Shown here: positions 12,630 to 20,283 of the stretch, piece by piece
Numbering within the stretch: the first letter of the stretch is position 1
Layout of the letters: each line of letters starts with the position of its first letter
From: Rhizobium sp. ASV8
Lineage (GTDB): Bacteria; Pseudomonadota; Alphaproteobacteria; Rhizobiales; Rhizobiaceae
Length of the DNA stretch: 34,012 nt
Assembly: GCF_016429255.1 (NCBI RefSeq)
Contig: NZ_JAELUG010000079.1
Location: 1-34,012 of the forward strand
Direction: 5' to 3'
Program-made: the position numbers and the translations under genes
The notes under the pieces: model-generated
The model's input: only the letters and a program-made list of their open reading frames with translations
Told to the model about the DNA's origin: nothing
Databases searched by the model: none

Positions 12630-14519
12630 ATGACAGCCACCACAGCAGAAAATACCGCCGAGAGCCACGTCTTCGAGGCCGACGTCGCCCGCCTTCTGCA
12701 TATGATGGTTCACTCGGTTTACTCGGACAAGGACGTCTTCCTGCGCGAGCTGATCTCGAATGCCGCCGACGCCTGCGAGAAGCTGCGCTACGAGGCCATC
12801 GCGCATCCCGGCCTGCTTGCCAACGATCCCGACAGCCGGATCCTGCTGACGCTCCATGCCGACAGCGGCAAACTGATTGTCGAGGATAACGGCATTGGCA
12901 TGAGCCGTGACGAGATGATCGAGGCGCTCGGCACGATCGCCCGCTCCGGCACGCGCGCTTTCATGGAGCGGATCGAGGCCAACAAGCAGGGCGAGGGCGC
13001 ACAGCTCATCGGCCAGTTCGGTGTTGGCTTCTATTCCTGTTTCATGGTCGCTGATCGCGTCGATGTCGTCTCGCGCCGCGCCGGTGCCGATGATGCCTGG
13101 CTCTGGTCTTCCGATGGCAAAGGTGGTTACAGCGTCGCGCCTGTCGACGTGAGTGAGGCTCCGGCACGCGGCACGCGCATTACCTTGCATCTGATGGAAG
13201 ATGCCAAGAGCTACGCGTCGCGCTGGACCGTCGAGCGCATCGTCAAGGAACAGTCGGGCCACGTACCGGTTCCGATCAAGATCGTCGAAAAGCCCGGCGA
13301 GGAAGCCACGCAGCTGACAGACGGCACAGCGCTCTGGACGAAGTCGAAGAACGAAATCACGGCCGAAGAATATACCGACTTCTACCGCAGCGTTTCCGGA
13401 CAATACGACGAACCGGCGCTGACAGTGCATTTTCGCGCCGAGGGTCGCCATGAATACTCGGCTCTCGCCTTCGTGCCCGGCTCGCAGCCCTTCGATCTCT
13501 TCGACCCCGATCGCAAGGGGCGTATGAAGCTCTATGTGAAGCGCGTCTTCATCACAGACGAGGCGGAATTGCTGCCGCGTTATCTCCGCTTCGTGCGCGG
13601 TCTCGTCGACACCGCCGATCTGCCGCTCAATGTTTCGCGCGAGATGATCCAGGAGAGCGCCATCCTGTCGGCAATCCGCAAGGGTGTCACCAACCGCATC
13701 ATCACCGCGATCGAGAAGCAGGCCGAGAGCGACCACGATGCTTTCCTGAAGATCTGGGAAAATTTCGGCAGCCTGATCAAGGAAGGCATTCACGAGGATT
13801 TCGAGCGTCGTGCGCAGCTGCTGGCGCTGTCGCGCTTCCGTACGACAGCCTCCGGAGACGGCTATCGTTCGCTTGCGGACTATGTCGCGAATGCCAAGGA
13901 AGGCCAACAGTCGATTTACTATCTCGTCGGTGGCAGCCTTGAGCAGCTGAAGGCGTCGCCGCAGCTGGAAGGCTTCCGTGCCCGCGGCATCGAAGTGTTG
14001 CTGCTGACGGATTCTGTCGACAGCTTCTGGGTGATGAATGCTCCTGAGTTCGAGGGCAAGAGCTTCAAGTCCATCACCCAGGGGTCTGCCGATCTCGCCC
14101 AGTTCAAGAAGCTCGACGAAGACAAGCCGGAAAGTGCGACAGCGCCGGCCGAGGTGCAGGCATTTATCGACTTTGCCAAGGAAAAGCTGGCTGACGAAGT
14201 CTCCGACGTGCGCGCGTCCGATCGCCTGATCGAGAGCGCCGTCTGCCTCGTCGCATCCGAGCAGGGTTACGACCGGCAACTCGAGAAGATCCTGCAGGGG
14301 GCGGGGCGCCTGCAGTCCGGCGCCAAGCCGATCCTGGAAGTCAACATGGAGCACCCGGTCGTCAAGGCCATTGCGGCCAAGATGGATGCGCCGTCGCTGC
14401 GCGACGATGCTGCTTTCCTGCTGCTCGATCAGGCGCGTGTCCTGGATGGCGACAAGCCGGCCGATCCGCGCGCCTTTGCCGAGCGTCTGGTGCGGGTGAT
14501 GGAAAAAGCGCTGCAGTAG
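12630..14519 (+). CDS. htpG: Molecular chaperone HtpG (Hsp90)
   Basis: 629 residues, the usual HtpG length. The GHKL ATPase region shows DVFLRELISNAADACEKLRYEA, the EDNGIGM loop, GTIARSGT, and GQFGVGFYS as the lid motif. The middle domain (about 230-500) includes LPLNVSREMIQES, and the C-terminal dimer domain completes the protein. It acts in the cytoplasm, refolding and maturing client proteins. Start chosen at 12630, where homologues begin, with AGGAG 11 bases upstream. The frame is open back to 12483, but that extra part is cysteine-rich and unlike HtpG. A CTTGAA at 12560-12565 could be the -35 of a heat-shock promoter, but no clear -10 follows. Confidence 0.97.
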   Translation: MTATTAENTAESHVFEADVARLLHMMVHSVYSDKDVFLRELISNAADACEKLRYEAIAHPGLLANDPDSRILLTLHADSGKLIVEDNGIGMSRDEMIEALGTIARSGTRAFMERIEANKQGEGAQLIGQFGVGFYSCFMVADRVDVVSRRAGADDAWLWSSDGKGGYSVAPVDVSEAPARGTRITLHLMEDAKSYASRWTVERIVKEQSGHVPVPIKIVEKPGEEATQLTDGTALWTKSKNEITAEEYTDFYRSVSGQYDEPALTVHFRAEGRHEYSALAFVPGSQPFDLFDPDRKGRMKLYVKRVFITDEAELLPRYLRFVRGLVDTADLPLNVSREMIQESAILSAIRKGVTNRIITAIEKQAESDHDAFLKIWENFGSLIKEGIHEDFERRAQLLALSRFRTTASGDGYRSLADYVANAKEGQQSIYYLVGGSLEQLKASPQLEGFRARGIEVLLLTDSVDSFWVMNAPEFEGKSFKSITQGSADLAQFKKLDEDKPESATAPAEVQAFIDFAKEKLADEVSDVRASDRLIESAVCLVASEQGYDRQLEKILQGAGRLQSGAKPILEVNMEHPVVKAIAAKMDAPSLRDDAAFLLLDQARVLDGDKPADPRAFAERLVRVMEKALQ

Positions 14520-14526
14520 TCAATGA

Positions 14527-14553
14527 GGCCGGCGCGCGAGGAGCGTGCCGGCC
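14527..14553 (+). terminator. Hairpin after htpG
   Basis: GGCCGGC plus GCGC pairs with GCGT plus GCCGGCC over 11 bp (one G-U) around a GAGGA loop, 8 bases after the htpG stop. No T-tract. Confidence 0.5.
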
Positions 14554-14617
14554 GATCCAGCTTCGCGGCAGCCGGCCAGCGGCCGCACAAAACTTGTCTC
14601 GAATTATCACCTTTTGA

Positions 14618-14646
14618 TTGCGAGATCGGTTTTCTTCTTTTATAGA
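14618..14646 (+). promoter_or_regulatory. Sigma70-like promoter of the second SIP gene
   Basis: TTGCGA (14618-14623), 17-base spacer, TATAGA (14641-14646). Transcription would start near 14653, giving a leader of about 130 bases. No iron box is visible in it. Confidence 0.5.
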
Positions 14647-14783
14647 GAACGCGAATTGGTCGGGCGTTGCCGGACCACGTAAGCGTTAACGTCACTCAAC
14701 GCGTATGATCGAACGGCTCTGCGGCTTCGGTCTGCGCGACTGTGTCCTGCGGATCGAGACTGAAGAGCCGCGAAAGGATGCAG

Positions 14784-15557
14784 ATGGATATCCCCCAAAC
14801 CTCAAATCCGAATAGCGCGACTCCGAAGATCGAGCGCGTGCGCCACGAGCTGAAAAGGCGCTCCTTGACCGTCTCCAGCGTTGAAAAAATCACACCCGGG
14901 ATGCTGCGCATCGAGGTCATCGGCGAAGATCTTGCCGATTTCGTCAGCCTCGCTCCTGATGATCATATCAAAGTCATCGTGCCCGGGGCTGGCGAGGAGA
15001 TGGAGCGGCGCGATTATACGCCTCGGCGATACGACAATGACGCCCACACTCTTGTCCTCGATTTTGCCATCCACGAAGCTGGCCCCGCCACACGGTGGGC
15101 GCTCGATGCCCGTTGCGGAGACAAGCTGGAGATTGCCGGTCCCCGTGGTTCAGCGGTCGTGTCAAGCGAGATCAAGAATTGGTTGCTGATCGGTGACGAG
15201 ACAGCCTTGCCGGCCATCGGGCGCCGCATCGAGGAAGCCGACAGCGACGCATGCATCACGGCCATCGTGGCGGTGGCGAACGATGCCGAGCATCAGGCGT
15301 TTCGGAGCGATGCCCAAGTGCAGACGCATTGGGTGCACCGGCCCCTGTCGGAGGCGACCGACGCCTCCACGCTGCTGGCGGTACTCCGGTCGGTCGAGCT
15401 TTTGCCGGAAACCTTTGTCTGGATCGCGGCCGAAGCATCGGTGACGCGAGCGATCAGAAACTATCTCGTCGAAGAGCGTGGCTACCCGCTGAGCTGGATC
15501 AAGGCATCCGGCTATTGGGTCAAGGGCAAGGCGGACACGACCGAGAAATTCGAGTAG
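14784..15557 (+). CDS. Siderophore-interacting FAD protein (ferric-siderophore reductase type)
   Basis: 257 residues, a compact SIP/ViuB flavoprotein without DUF2218. The FAD/NAD(P) motifs are RDYTPRRYD near 77-85, DFAIHEAGPATRWALDARCGD, GDETALPAIGRRI, and the family end IKASGYWVKG. The start at 14784 has AAAGGA five bases upstream; the ATG at 14778 overlaps that site and is less likely. It is transcribed alone, downstream of htpG and convergent with the betaine-binding gene. It is a paralogue of the gene at 5037-6089; the pair share GDETALPAI and the GYW ending. Unlike the other, it lacks a visible iron box and a transport operon, so its substrate may differ. Confidence 0.87.
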   Translation: MDIPQTSNPNSATPKIERVRHELKRRSLTVSSVEKITPGMLRIEVIGEDLADFVSLAPDDHIKVIVPGAGEEMERRDYTPRRYDNDAHTLVLDFAIHEAGPATRWALDARCGDKLEIAGPRGSAVVSSEIKNWLLIGDETALPAIGRRIEEADSDACITAIVAVANDAEHQAFRSDAQVQTHWVHRPLSEATDASTLLAVLRSVELLPETFVWIAAEASVTRAIRNYLVEERGYPLSWIKASGYWVKGKADTTEKFE

Positions 15558-15615
15558 GCGCCGGCCGGCGGGCGTCGCGCAAAACGGCACGCGATCACCC
15601 TGCGCCGCCGGCGCC
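15557..15615. terminator. GC-rich inverted repeat between convergent genes
   Basis: GGCGCCGGC (15557-15565, touching the SIP stop codon) and GCCGGCGCC (15607-15615) are perfect 9-bp arms around 41 bases. They sit between two convergent genes and may serve both as terminator, but the long loop makes this uncertain. Confidence 0.3.
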
Positions 15616-15620
15616 CGCAC

Positions 15621-16616
15621 TTACAGAGACGCCTTTACCTTCTTGGCGACCTCGGGGCTTACCCAGGTCGTCCAGATGTCCTCATGGGTCTTCAGAAAAT
15701 ACTTGGCGGTATCTTCATTGGTGCCCTGATTGTCGGTCTGCCAGGCAAGGACGCTGTTCACAACGTCATTCGTCCACTTGCGCGCCTTTAGATAGTCCAT
15801 CGCGACGCCTGCCTTGTCGGCGAACTTCTTGGTGACGACGGTAAAGACTTCGGAGACGGGATAGGAATTGACCTTCGGACTGGCGCAATCGATCACCGAG
15901 GTGCAGGCGTCCCACTCCGCCTTGTCATGCGGTACGCCAAAAGAAAGGCGCACCATCGGATATTTGCCGAGGATGGCCGTCGGTGACCAGTAGTAGCCGA
16001 GCCAACCGGTCTTTTTTTCGAAAGCATTTGCGATCGTTCCGTCGAGAGCTGCGGCCGAGCCGGTCTCGACGATTTCAAATCCCTTCTTCTCGCCGTCGAG
16101 CGCCCGGAAGAGATTGCCGAGCGAAGCCTGGCATTGCCAGCCGGGCGGGCAATTGTAGATGACGCCCTTCTTCGGGTCGTTCGGCGAGGGGAAAAATTCC
16201 GGATGCTCCAACGCCTGCTGAACAGTCTTGATCTCCGGATGAGCTTCGGCAAGGAATTTCGGAATCCACCAGCCGTCCTGGCCGCCTTCGGAAAGAATGC
16301 CGGCGGCAATCACCAGCCGACCCTCGGAAACGGCCTGATCGAGAGGCGTGCGCACGGCGTTGATCCAAAGCTCCGGCGCAACATCGGGCTGGCCTTTTTC
16401 GTTCATCGAGGTGAAGGTCGGCAGCGTATCGCCAGTGACGAGCTCGACCGAGCAGCCATAACCTTCCTGAAGGATGATCTTATCGACATTTGCCGCGACG
16501 CCGGCCGAAGCCCAGTTCATTTCGGCGATAGAGACCGAGCCGCAATCGGCGTGCGCGGTGCCGGCAAAGGTATAGAGTGCTGCTGCGAAAATGGCGGCAG
16601 CGATATGCTTTCTCAT
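15621..16616 (-). CDS. Glycine-betaine/choline-type ABC substrate-binding protein, orphan
   Basis: 331 residues with a signal peptide (residues 1-23, ending AHA-D), so periplasmic. It belongs to the OpuAC/ProX class, with SIAEMNWASAGVAANVDKIILQEGYGC, ELWINAVRTPL, GWLGYYWSPTAILGKY and a C-terminal KYFLKTHEDIWTTWV. Tryptophans and tyrosines in these segments are those that form the aromatic cage for quaternary ammonium ligands in the family. Two cysteine pairs (YNCPPGWQCQ and DACTSVIDC) may form disulfides. No permease or ATPase gene is adjacent, so it must serve a transporter encoded elsewhere. The ligand could be glycine betaine, proline betaine, choline or a relative. Confidence 0.85.
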   Translation of the reverse strand: MRKHIAAAIFAAALYTFAGTAHADCGSVSIAEMNWASAGVAANVDKIILQEGYGCSVELVTGDTLPTFTSMNEKGQPDVAPELWINAVRTPLDQAVSEGRLVIAAGILSEGGQDGWWIPKFLAEAHPEIKTVQQALEHPEFFPSPNDPKKGVIYNCPPGWQCQASLGNLFRALDGEKKGFEIVETGSAAALDGTIANAFEKKTGWLGYYWSPTAILGKYPMVRLSFGVPHDKAEWDACTSVIDCASPKVNSYPVSEVFTVVTKKFADKAGVAMDYLKARKWTNDVVNSVLAWQTDNQGTNEDTAKYFLKTHEDIWTTWVSPEVAKKVKASL

Positions 16617-17017
16617 TTAAGACCCCGGGTCCTGATGTTGTTGTTGTGGAAGGGCGTCGCAACAGAGCCCGCCGCCCACCTTCCTTCGCGCTTGCGATAA
16701 TCCGGCCGCGTCGCGGCCAATCCCGATCAACCATTGCTTCGGGATACCGGGCTTAGTGCCACATGCGTCCCACGGTCGTGTGTTGGCGATGCGAAGTTTT
16801 GGGTTTTCCCACAGGAAATGATCCGGACGATCTGTCGCCAACTTGCCGAAGCTCAAAATGGCGAGGGAACGCCGCACCAAGTCTTCAGTCCCGGCACGCA
16901 GGAAACATATTTCCCCATTCCGGCGAACAGAGAGACGCCTGTTTCTTTTAATCCACTATTTTTATGGACAATATTCGGACTATCGAAAACGTGTCCGTCG
17001 TTCGGAAAGGAATGATG
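16617..17017. other. Intergenic region between divergent genes
   Basis: About 400 bases holding the promoters of the binding-protein gene (reverse) and the FMN reductase (forward). A perfect palindrome GGCCGCG-T-CGCGGCC lies at 16704-16718, and TCCCGA recurs inverted as TCGGGA nearby. An open frame from 16964 runs into the reductase gene but lacks a ribosome site. I see no riboswitch I can name. Confidence 0.4.
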
Positions 17018-17584
17018 ATGAGTGCGCCTAAACTGGTCGGCATTGCCGGCAGCTTCAACCGGCCGTCCAAGACCTACACGCTGGTTCAGACCGTCGCCGA
17101 CCTCGCGGGCGACCGCTATGGGTTCACAGGCAAGGTATATGATCTGCACGATGTCGGCCCTTCGCTTGGATCGGCGCAATGGCGCAAGGATCTTGATGAT
17201 CAGGCGAAGCGCGTGATCGACGACATCGTCTCATCCGATGCGCTGATCATCGGTTCCCCCACCTTCAAGGGATCATATCCGGGACTTTTCAAGCATCTCA
17301 TCGATCTCATCGATCCACACGAGCTGCGCGCCAAGCCCATCATCATCACGGCAACCGGCGGCGGCGACAGGCATGCATTGATGGTGGAACACCAGTTGAG
17401 GCCGCTCTTCGGCTTCTTCATGGCTCATACGCTGCCGACCGCGGTTTATGCCTCGGATCGCGATTTCACCGACTACAAGGTTTCCTCTGAACCTCTGGCC
17501 GCCCGGATCAATGAGGTTGTCGGTGAACTGGCGGCCTTCTTTCCGCATCGGCATCCGGTGACGGTCTTGGCGGCTGCGGAGTAG
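17018..17584 (+). CDS. NAD(P)H-dependent FMN reductase, SsuE/MsuE family
   Basis: 188 residues, flavodoxin-like fold. The phosphate-binding GIAGSFNRPSKTYTLV opens the protein; the RPSKT variant is that of the MsuE-like branch. SPTFKGSYPGLFKHLIDLI then holds the flavin site, and ATGGGDRHALMVEHQLRPLFGFF follows. Such enzymes supply reduced FMN to two-component monooxygenases, often those that take sulfur from sulfonates. Three consecutive ATGs occur; the third (17018) is best placed, six bases after AAAGGA. No monooxygenase gene is next to it in the window. Small genes for a 58-residue protein, a hydrolase and a peroxiredoxin follow on the same strand. Confidence 0.85.
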   Translation: MSAPKLVGIAGSFNRPSKTYTLVQTVADLAGDRYGFTGKVYDLHDVGPSLGSAQWRKDLDDQAKRVIDDIVSSDALIIGSPTFKGSYPGLFKHLIDLIDPHELRAKPIIITATGGGDRHALMVEHQLRPLFGFFMAHTLPTAVYASDRDFTDYKVSSEPLAARINEVVGELAAFFPHRHPVTVLAAAE

Positions 17585-17647
17585 CGCTGCAAATCAAGCT
17601 GGTTGAACGCGAATATCCGTATTGAATTCAACAGGATGGAGGGTTGC

Positions 17648-17824
17648 ATGACAGCGAGTATCATCAGTCGTCTGAAGACATTCTTCGGTTTGTTTCCATC
17701 GGATAAAAAGCAGGATGGGCTTGCCGCAGTCTATGCGGCACCCGCGGCAAGCTACGATCGGGAGCCATCGGCCCGCGATTACGAACTCTACTATTGGTGC
17801 TCCTCACCGGCGCCCTGGTATTGA
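17648..17824 (+). CDS. Small tyrosine-rich hypothetical protein, 58 residues
   Basis: Starts MTASIISRLKTFFGLFP, an amphipathic N-terminal helix, followed by a polar linker and an aromatic C-terminus (YELYYWCSSPAPWY). The ribosome site GGAGG six bases before the ATG is very strong, which is the main reason to accept it. It lies 63 bases after the FMN reductase and 57 bases before the RBBP9-like hydrolase on the same strand, consistent with one transcript. Function not recognised. Confidence 0.6.
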   Translation: MTASIISRLKTFFGLFPSDKKQDGLAAVYAAPAASYDREPSARDYELYYWCSSPAPWY

Positions 17825-17881
17825 GGGAAACTGCACCGGCTTCGTCTTGCGGGGCTCGCTGAAATCGGCTGCGAGGATATC

Positions 17882-18466
17882 ATGAGCAGAATTCTCATCG
17901 TGCCGGGCTTGTTCGGGTCGGGCGAAGGGCATTGGCAGCACTATTGGCTTCAGGATCATTCCGACGTCCGGCTCGTGGAGCAGAACGATTGGGATTTTCC
18001 CAATCTCGGCAGCTGGATGGAGGGGCTGGAAGTTGCGCTCGAAGAGGCGGGGGAAGCCTATATCGTCGCGCATAGTCTGGGCTGCTTGCTGGCGGCCAGA
18101 CTGGCGGGACGCCCGGCGGCGCGAAGGGTCAAGGGGGCGCTTCTCGTCGCGCCCTGCGACATTCCGGCGACGGAGAGACTTCATGCCGGCCGGCTTTCGT
18201 TCGGGACCATGCCGACAGAGGCTTTGCCCTTTCCCAGCATCACCGTCGGCAGCTTGAACGACGTCTATATGTCGCTCGATCGTCTCACAATGTTCGGACG
18301 GCTGTGGAATTCCGAGGTTCGCAATATCGGGCTTGCCGGACACATTAACGTTGCCAGCGGATTTGGACGGTGGCCGAGCGGCTACGGCTTTCTCGAAACA
18401 CTGAAAACACGCGCGAGACACCGCAGACCACAGAGCCTTTCAACGGCCATCGCAGCCTCGGTTTGA
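17882..18466 (+). CDS. RBBP9/YdeN-type alpha/beta serine hydrolase
   Basis: 194 residues, the length of this small hydrolase family. Motifs in order: PGLFGSGEGHWQ at 8-19 (oxyanion region), nucleophile Ser65 in AHSLGC, acid Asp127 in GSLNDVYM, and base His154 in AGHINVASGFGRWPSG, a segment highly typical of the family. No signal peptide, so cytoplasmic. CGAGGA precedes the ATG. The physiological substrate of the family in bacteria is not established. It shares an apparent transcript with the FMN reductase and the 58-residue protein. Confidence 0.87.
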   Translation: MSRILIVPGLFGSGEGHWQHYWLQDHSDVRLVEQNDWDFPNLGSWMEGLEVALEEAGEAYIVAHSLGCLLAARLAGRPAARRVKGALLVAPCDIPATERLHAGRLSFGTMPTEALPFPSITVGSLNDVYMSLDRLTMFGRLWNSEVRNIGLAGHINVASGFGRWPSGYGFLETLKTRARHRRPQSLSTAIAASV

Positions 18467-18579
18467 AAGGGTTTTTCATGAGACGCATTCAACGCCATGG
18501 TGCGGTCGGCATTTCTTGACCATGGCCCCATGTCGCAGCTCAAGGTGCGCGGCGGGACCGATATTTTGGAGGTAACCTA

Positions 18580-19239
18580 ATGAGTTTGCGGATCAATGAT
18601 ATCGCGCCCGATTTCACAGCCGACACCACACAGGGCGAACTTCAGTTCCACGACTGGATCGGCAACGGCTGGGCCGTCCTGTTTTCCCATCCGAAGAATT
18701 TTACGCCCGTCTGCACGACGGAACTTGGCGCCATGGCCGGACTTGAGCGGGAGTTCGTCAAGCGTGGCGTCAAGGTCATCGGCATTTCCGTCGACCCGGT
18801 CGAAAGTCATGGCAGGTGGAAGAGCGACATCAAGACGGCGACCGGCTTCGACGTCGAATATCCGCTGATCGGCGACAAGGATCTCAAGGTTGCCAAGCTC
18901 TACGACATGCTGCCGGCTGGCGCCGGTGAAAGCTCGGAGGGGCGCACGCCGGCGGACAATGCGACCGTTCGCTCCGTATTCGTGATTGGTCCGGACAAGA
19001 AGATCAAGCTGGTCCTCACCTATCCGATGACGACGGGCCGCAACTTCGGCGAGATCCTCCGCGCCATAGACTCGATCCAGCTCACGGCAAAGCATCAGGT
19101 GGCAACTCCGGCGAACTGGCAGCAGGGCGAGGATGTCATCATTACCGCAGCCGTTTCCAACGAGGATGCGATCACACGCTTCGGATCGTTCGATACGGTC
19201 TTGCCCTATCTGCGTAAGACTCGCCAACCTGCCGCCTGA
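18580..19239 (+). CDS. 1-Cys peroxiredoxin (Prx6/LsfA type)
   Basis: 219 residues, the length of the Prx6 class with its C-terminal extension. The peroxidatic site is Cys45 in FSHPKNFTPVCTTELG, and there is no other cysteine in the protein, so it is a 1-Cys enzyme. The extension carries YPMTTGRNFGEILRAIDSIQLT and TPANWQQGEDVII, as in the family. It reduces hydroperoxides in the cytoplasm. GGAGGTAACCTA directly precedes the ATG. A strong terminator follows. Homologues named LsfA in Pseudomonas are induced by sulfate starvation, which fits the FMN reductase upstream, but that link is inference. Confidence 0.92.
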   Translation: MSLRINDIAPDFTADTTQGELQFHDWIGNGWAVLFSHPKNFTPVCTTELGAMAGLEREFVKRGVKVIGISVDPVESHGRWKSDIKTATGFDVEYPLIGDKDLKVAKLYDMLPAGAGESSEGRTPADNATVRSVFVIGPDKKIKLVLTYPMTTGRNFGEILRAIDSIQLTAKHQVATPANWQQGEDVIITAAVSNEDAITRFGSFDTVLPYLRKTRQPAA

Positions 19240-19258
19240 CAGCGCCAAGAGTGCTCAT

Positions 19259-19288
19259 CGATGCGGCCTCGCGGGCCGCATCGCTTTT
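19259..19288 (+). terminator. Rho-independent terminator after the peroxiredoxin gene
   Basis: CGATGCGGCC pairs perfectly with GGCCGCATCG (10 bp, 5-base loop) followed by CTTTT. It ends at the stop codon of the convergent LysR gene and probably serves that strand too. Confidence 0.75.
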
Positions 19289-20190
19289 CACAATCGGACG
19301 TTTTCGCTGAGGAATTCGAGAAGCGCTCGTACGCGTGCCGGCAGCGGGCCGCCTTGACCAATATAAACAGCGTAGAATTCCTCGACATCGCCGGGATTGA
19401 GTTCTTCGAGGACAGGAAGAAGGCGCCCGGCCTCAAGATCGGCTTTGATGGTGAAGGCGGCGAGGCGCGCAATGCCTGCGCCCGCAAGCGCGAGATGGCG
19501 TACGGCTTCACCGTCGCCTACCTGCAGCCCGCGCGCCGCCGGGAGTGTCATCATCCGGTCGCCGAGCTTTACGGGCCAACCGTCCATCGCCCGAGAGTAG
19601 GAAAAGTCGATGCGACGGTGCCTTCCGATCTCGGCTGGTGAGCCCGGAACGCCGTGCCGGCGCAGATAGTCCGGTGATGCGACAATCATATTGCGCGTTG
19701 CGCCGAGCTTGCGCGCAATGAGGCTCGAACTCTTCAGTGGCCCGGTGCGGATGGCGACATCCGCGCGTTCTTCCATCAGATCGACGACCCTGTCCGTGTG
19801 AACGATTTCGAGCGAAACCTTCGGATAGAGTCCCATAAAGAGGGGAACGAGCGGAGCCAGCACATGATTGCCGAAGGAGCCGCTAGTGTTGACGCGTATA
19901 TGTCCCGCCACCTGCTCGCCGGCCGAAGCATGACGTTCCGCCTCGGCCATATCAGCAAGGATTGCCACGCTGCGCTCGTAGAAGCCGCAACCTTCAGGTG
20001 TCAATTGCAGCCGCCTTGTGGAGCGATTGATAAGACGCGCGCCAAGGCGTTTCTCCAGCCTCGTGACGAGTTTGCTGACTGCCGATGGTGTCATTCGGCA
20101 CGCCGCGGCGGCGGCGGTGAAGCCACCCAGTTCCACGGCGCGGACGAAGACCTCCATTTCGCCTGAGCGATTGATATCCTGGCGGCTCAT
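19288..20190 (-). CDS. LysR-family transcriptional regulator
   Basis: 300 residues. The winged helix-turn-helix covers about residues 10-68 (MEVFVRAVELGGFTAAAAACRMTPSAVSKLVTRLEKRLGARLINRSTR is the recognisable part, read here only as motif order). The C-terminal periplasmic-binding-like domain follows, with DVAIRTGPLKSSSLIARKLG. It is divergent from the aldo/keto reductase at 20284, with 93 bases between, the usual arrangement of a LysR regulator and its target. The start at 20190 lacks a strong ribosome site. Ligand unknown. Confidence 0.88.
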   Translation of the reverse strand: MSRQDINRSGEMEVFVRAVELGGFTAAAAACRMTPSAVSKLVTRLEKRLGARLINRSTRRLQLTPEGCGFYERSVAILADMAEAERHASAGEQVAGHIRVNTSGSFGNHVLAPLVPLFMGLYPKVSLEIVHTDRVVDLMEERADVAIRTGPLKSSSLIARKLGATRNMIVASPDYLRRHGVPGSPAEIGRHRRIDFSYSRAMDGWPVKLGDRMMTLPAARGLQVGDGEAVRHLALAGAGIARLAAFTIKADLEAGRLLPVLEELNPGDVEEFYAVYIGQGGPLPARVRALLEFLSENVRL

Positions 20191-20220
20191 GATGAATTCA
20201 AATCACAAATCAGTTTCTTT

Positions 20221-20245
20221 CCGGCAATCTATATCAACCTGCCGG
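20221..20245. promoter_or_regulatory. Inverted repeat in the LysR/aldo-keto reductase intergenic region
   Basis: CCGGCA (20221-20226) and TGCCGG (20240-20245) are separated by 13 AT-rich bases, between the divergent starts. It is a plausible operator for the LysR protein. Confidence 0.35.
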
Positions 20246-20283
20246 CAGCGTCTATCTATGTGGAACAGCAAAGGAGATAGACG

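Noticed and set aside
12606..14354. A 582-codon open frame antisense to htpG
   Set aside because: It is the mirror of a strongly coded chaperone gene; long antisense frames are common in GC-rich genes, and it has no ribosome site or domain.
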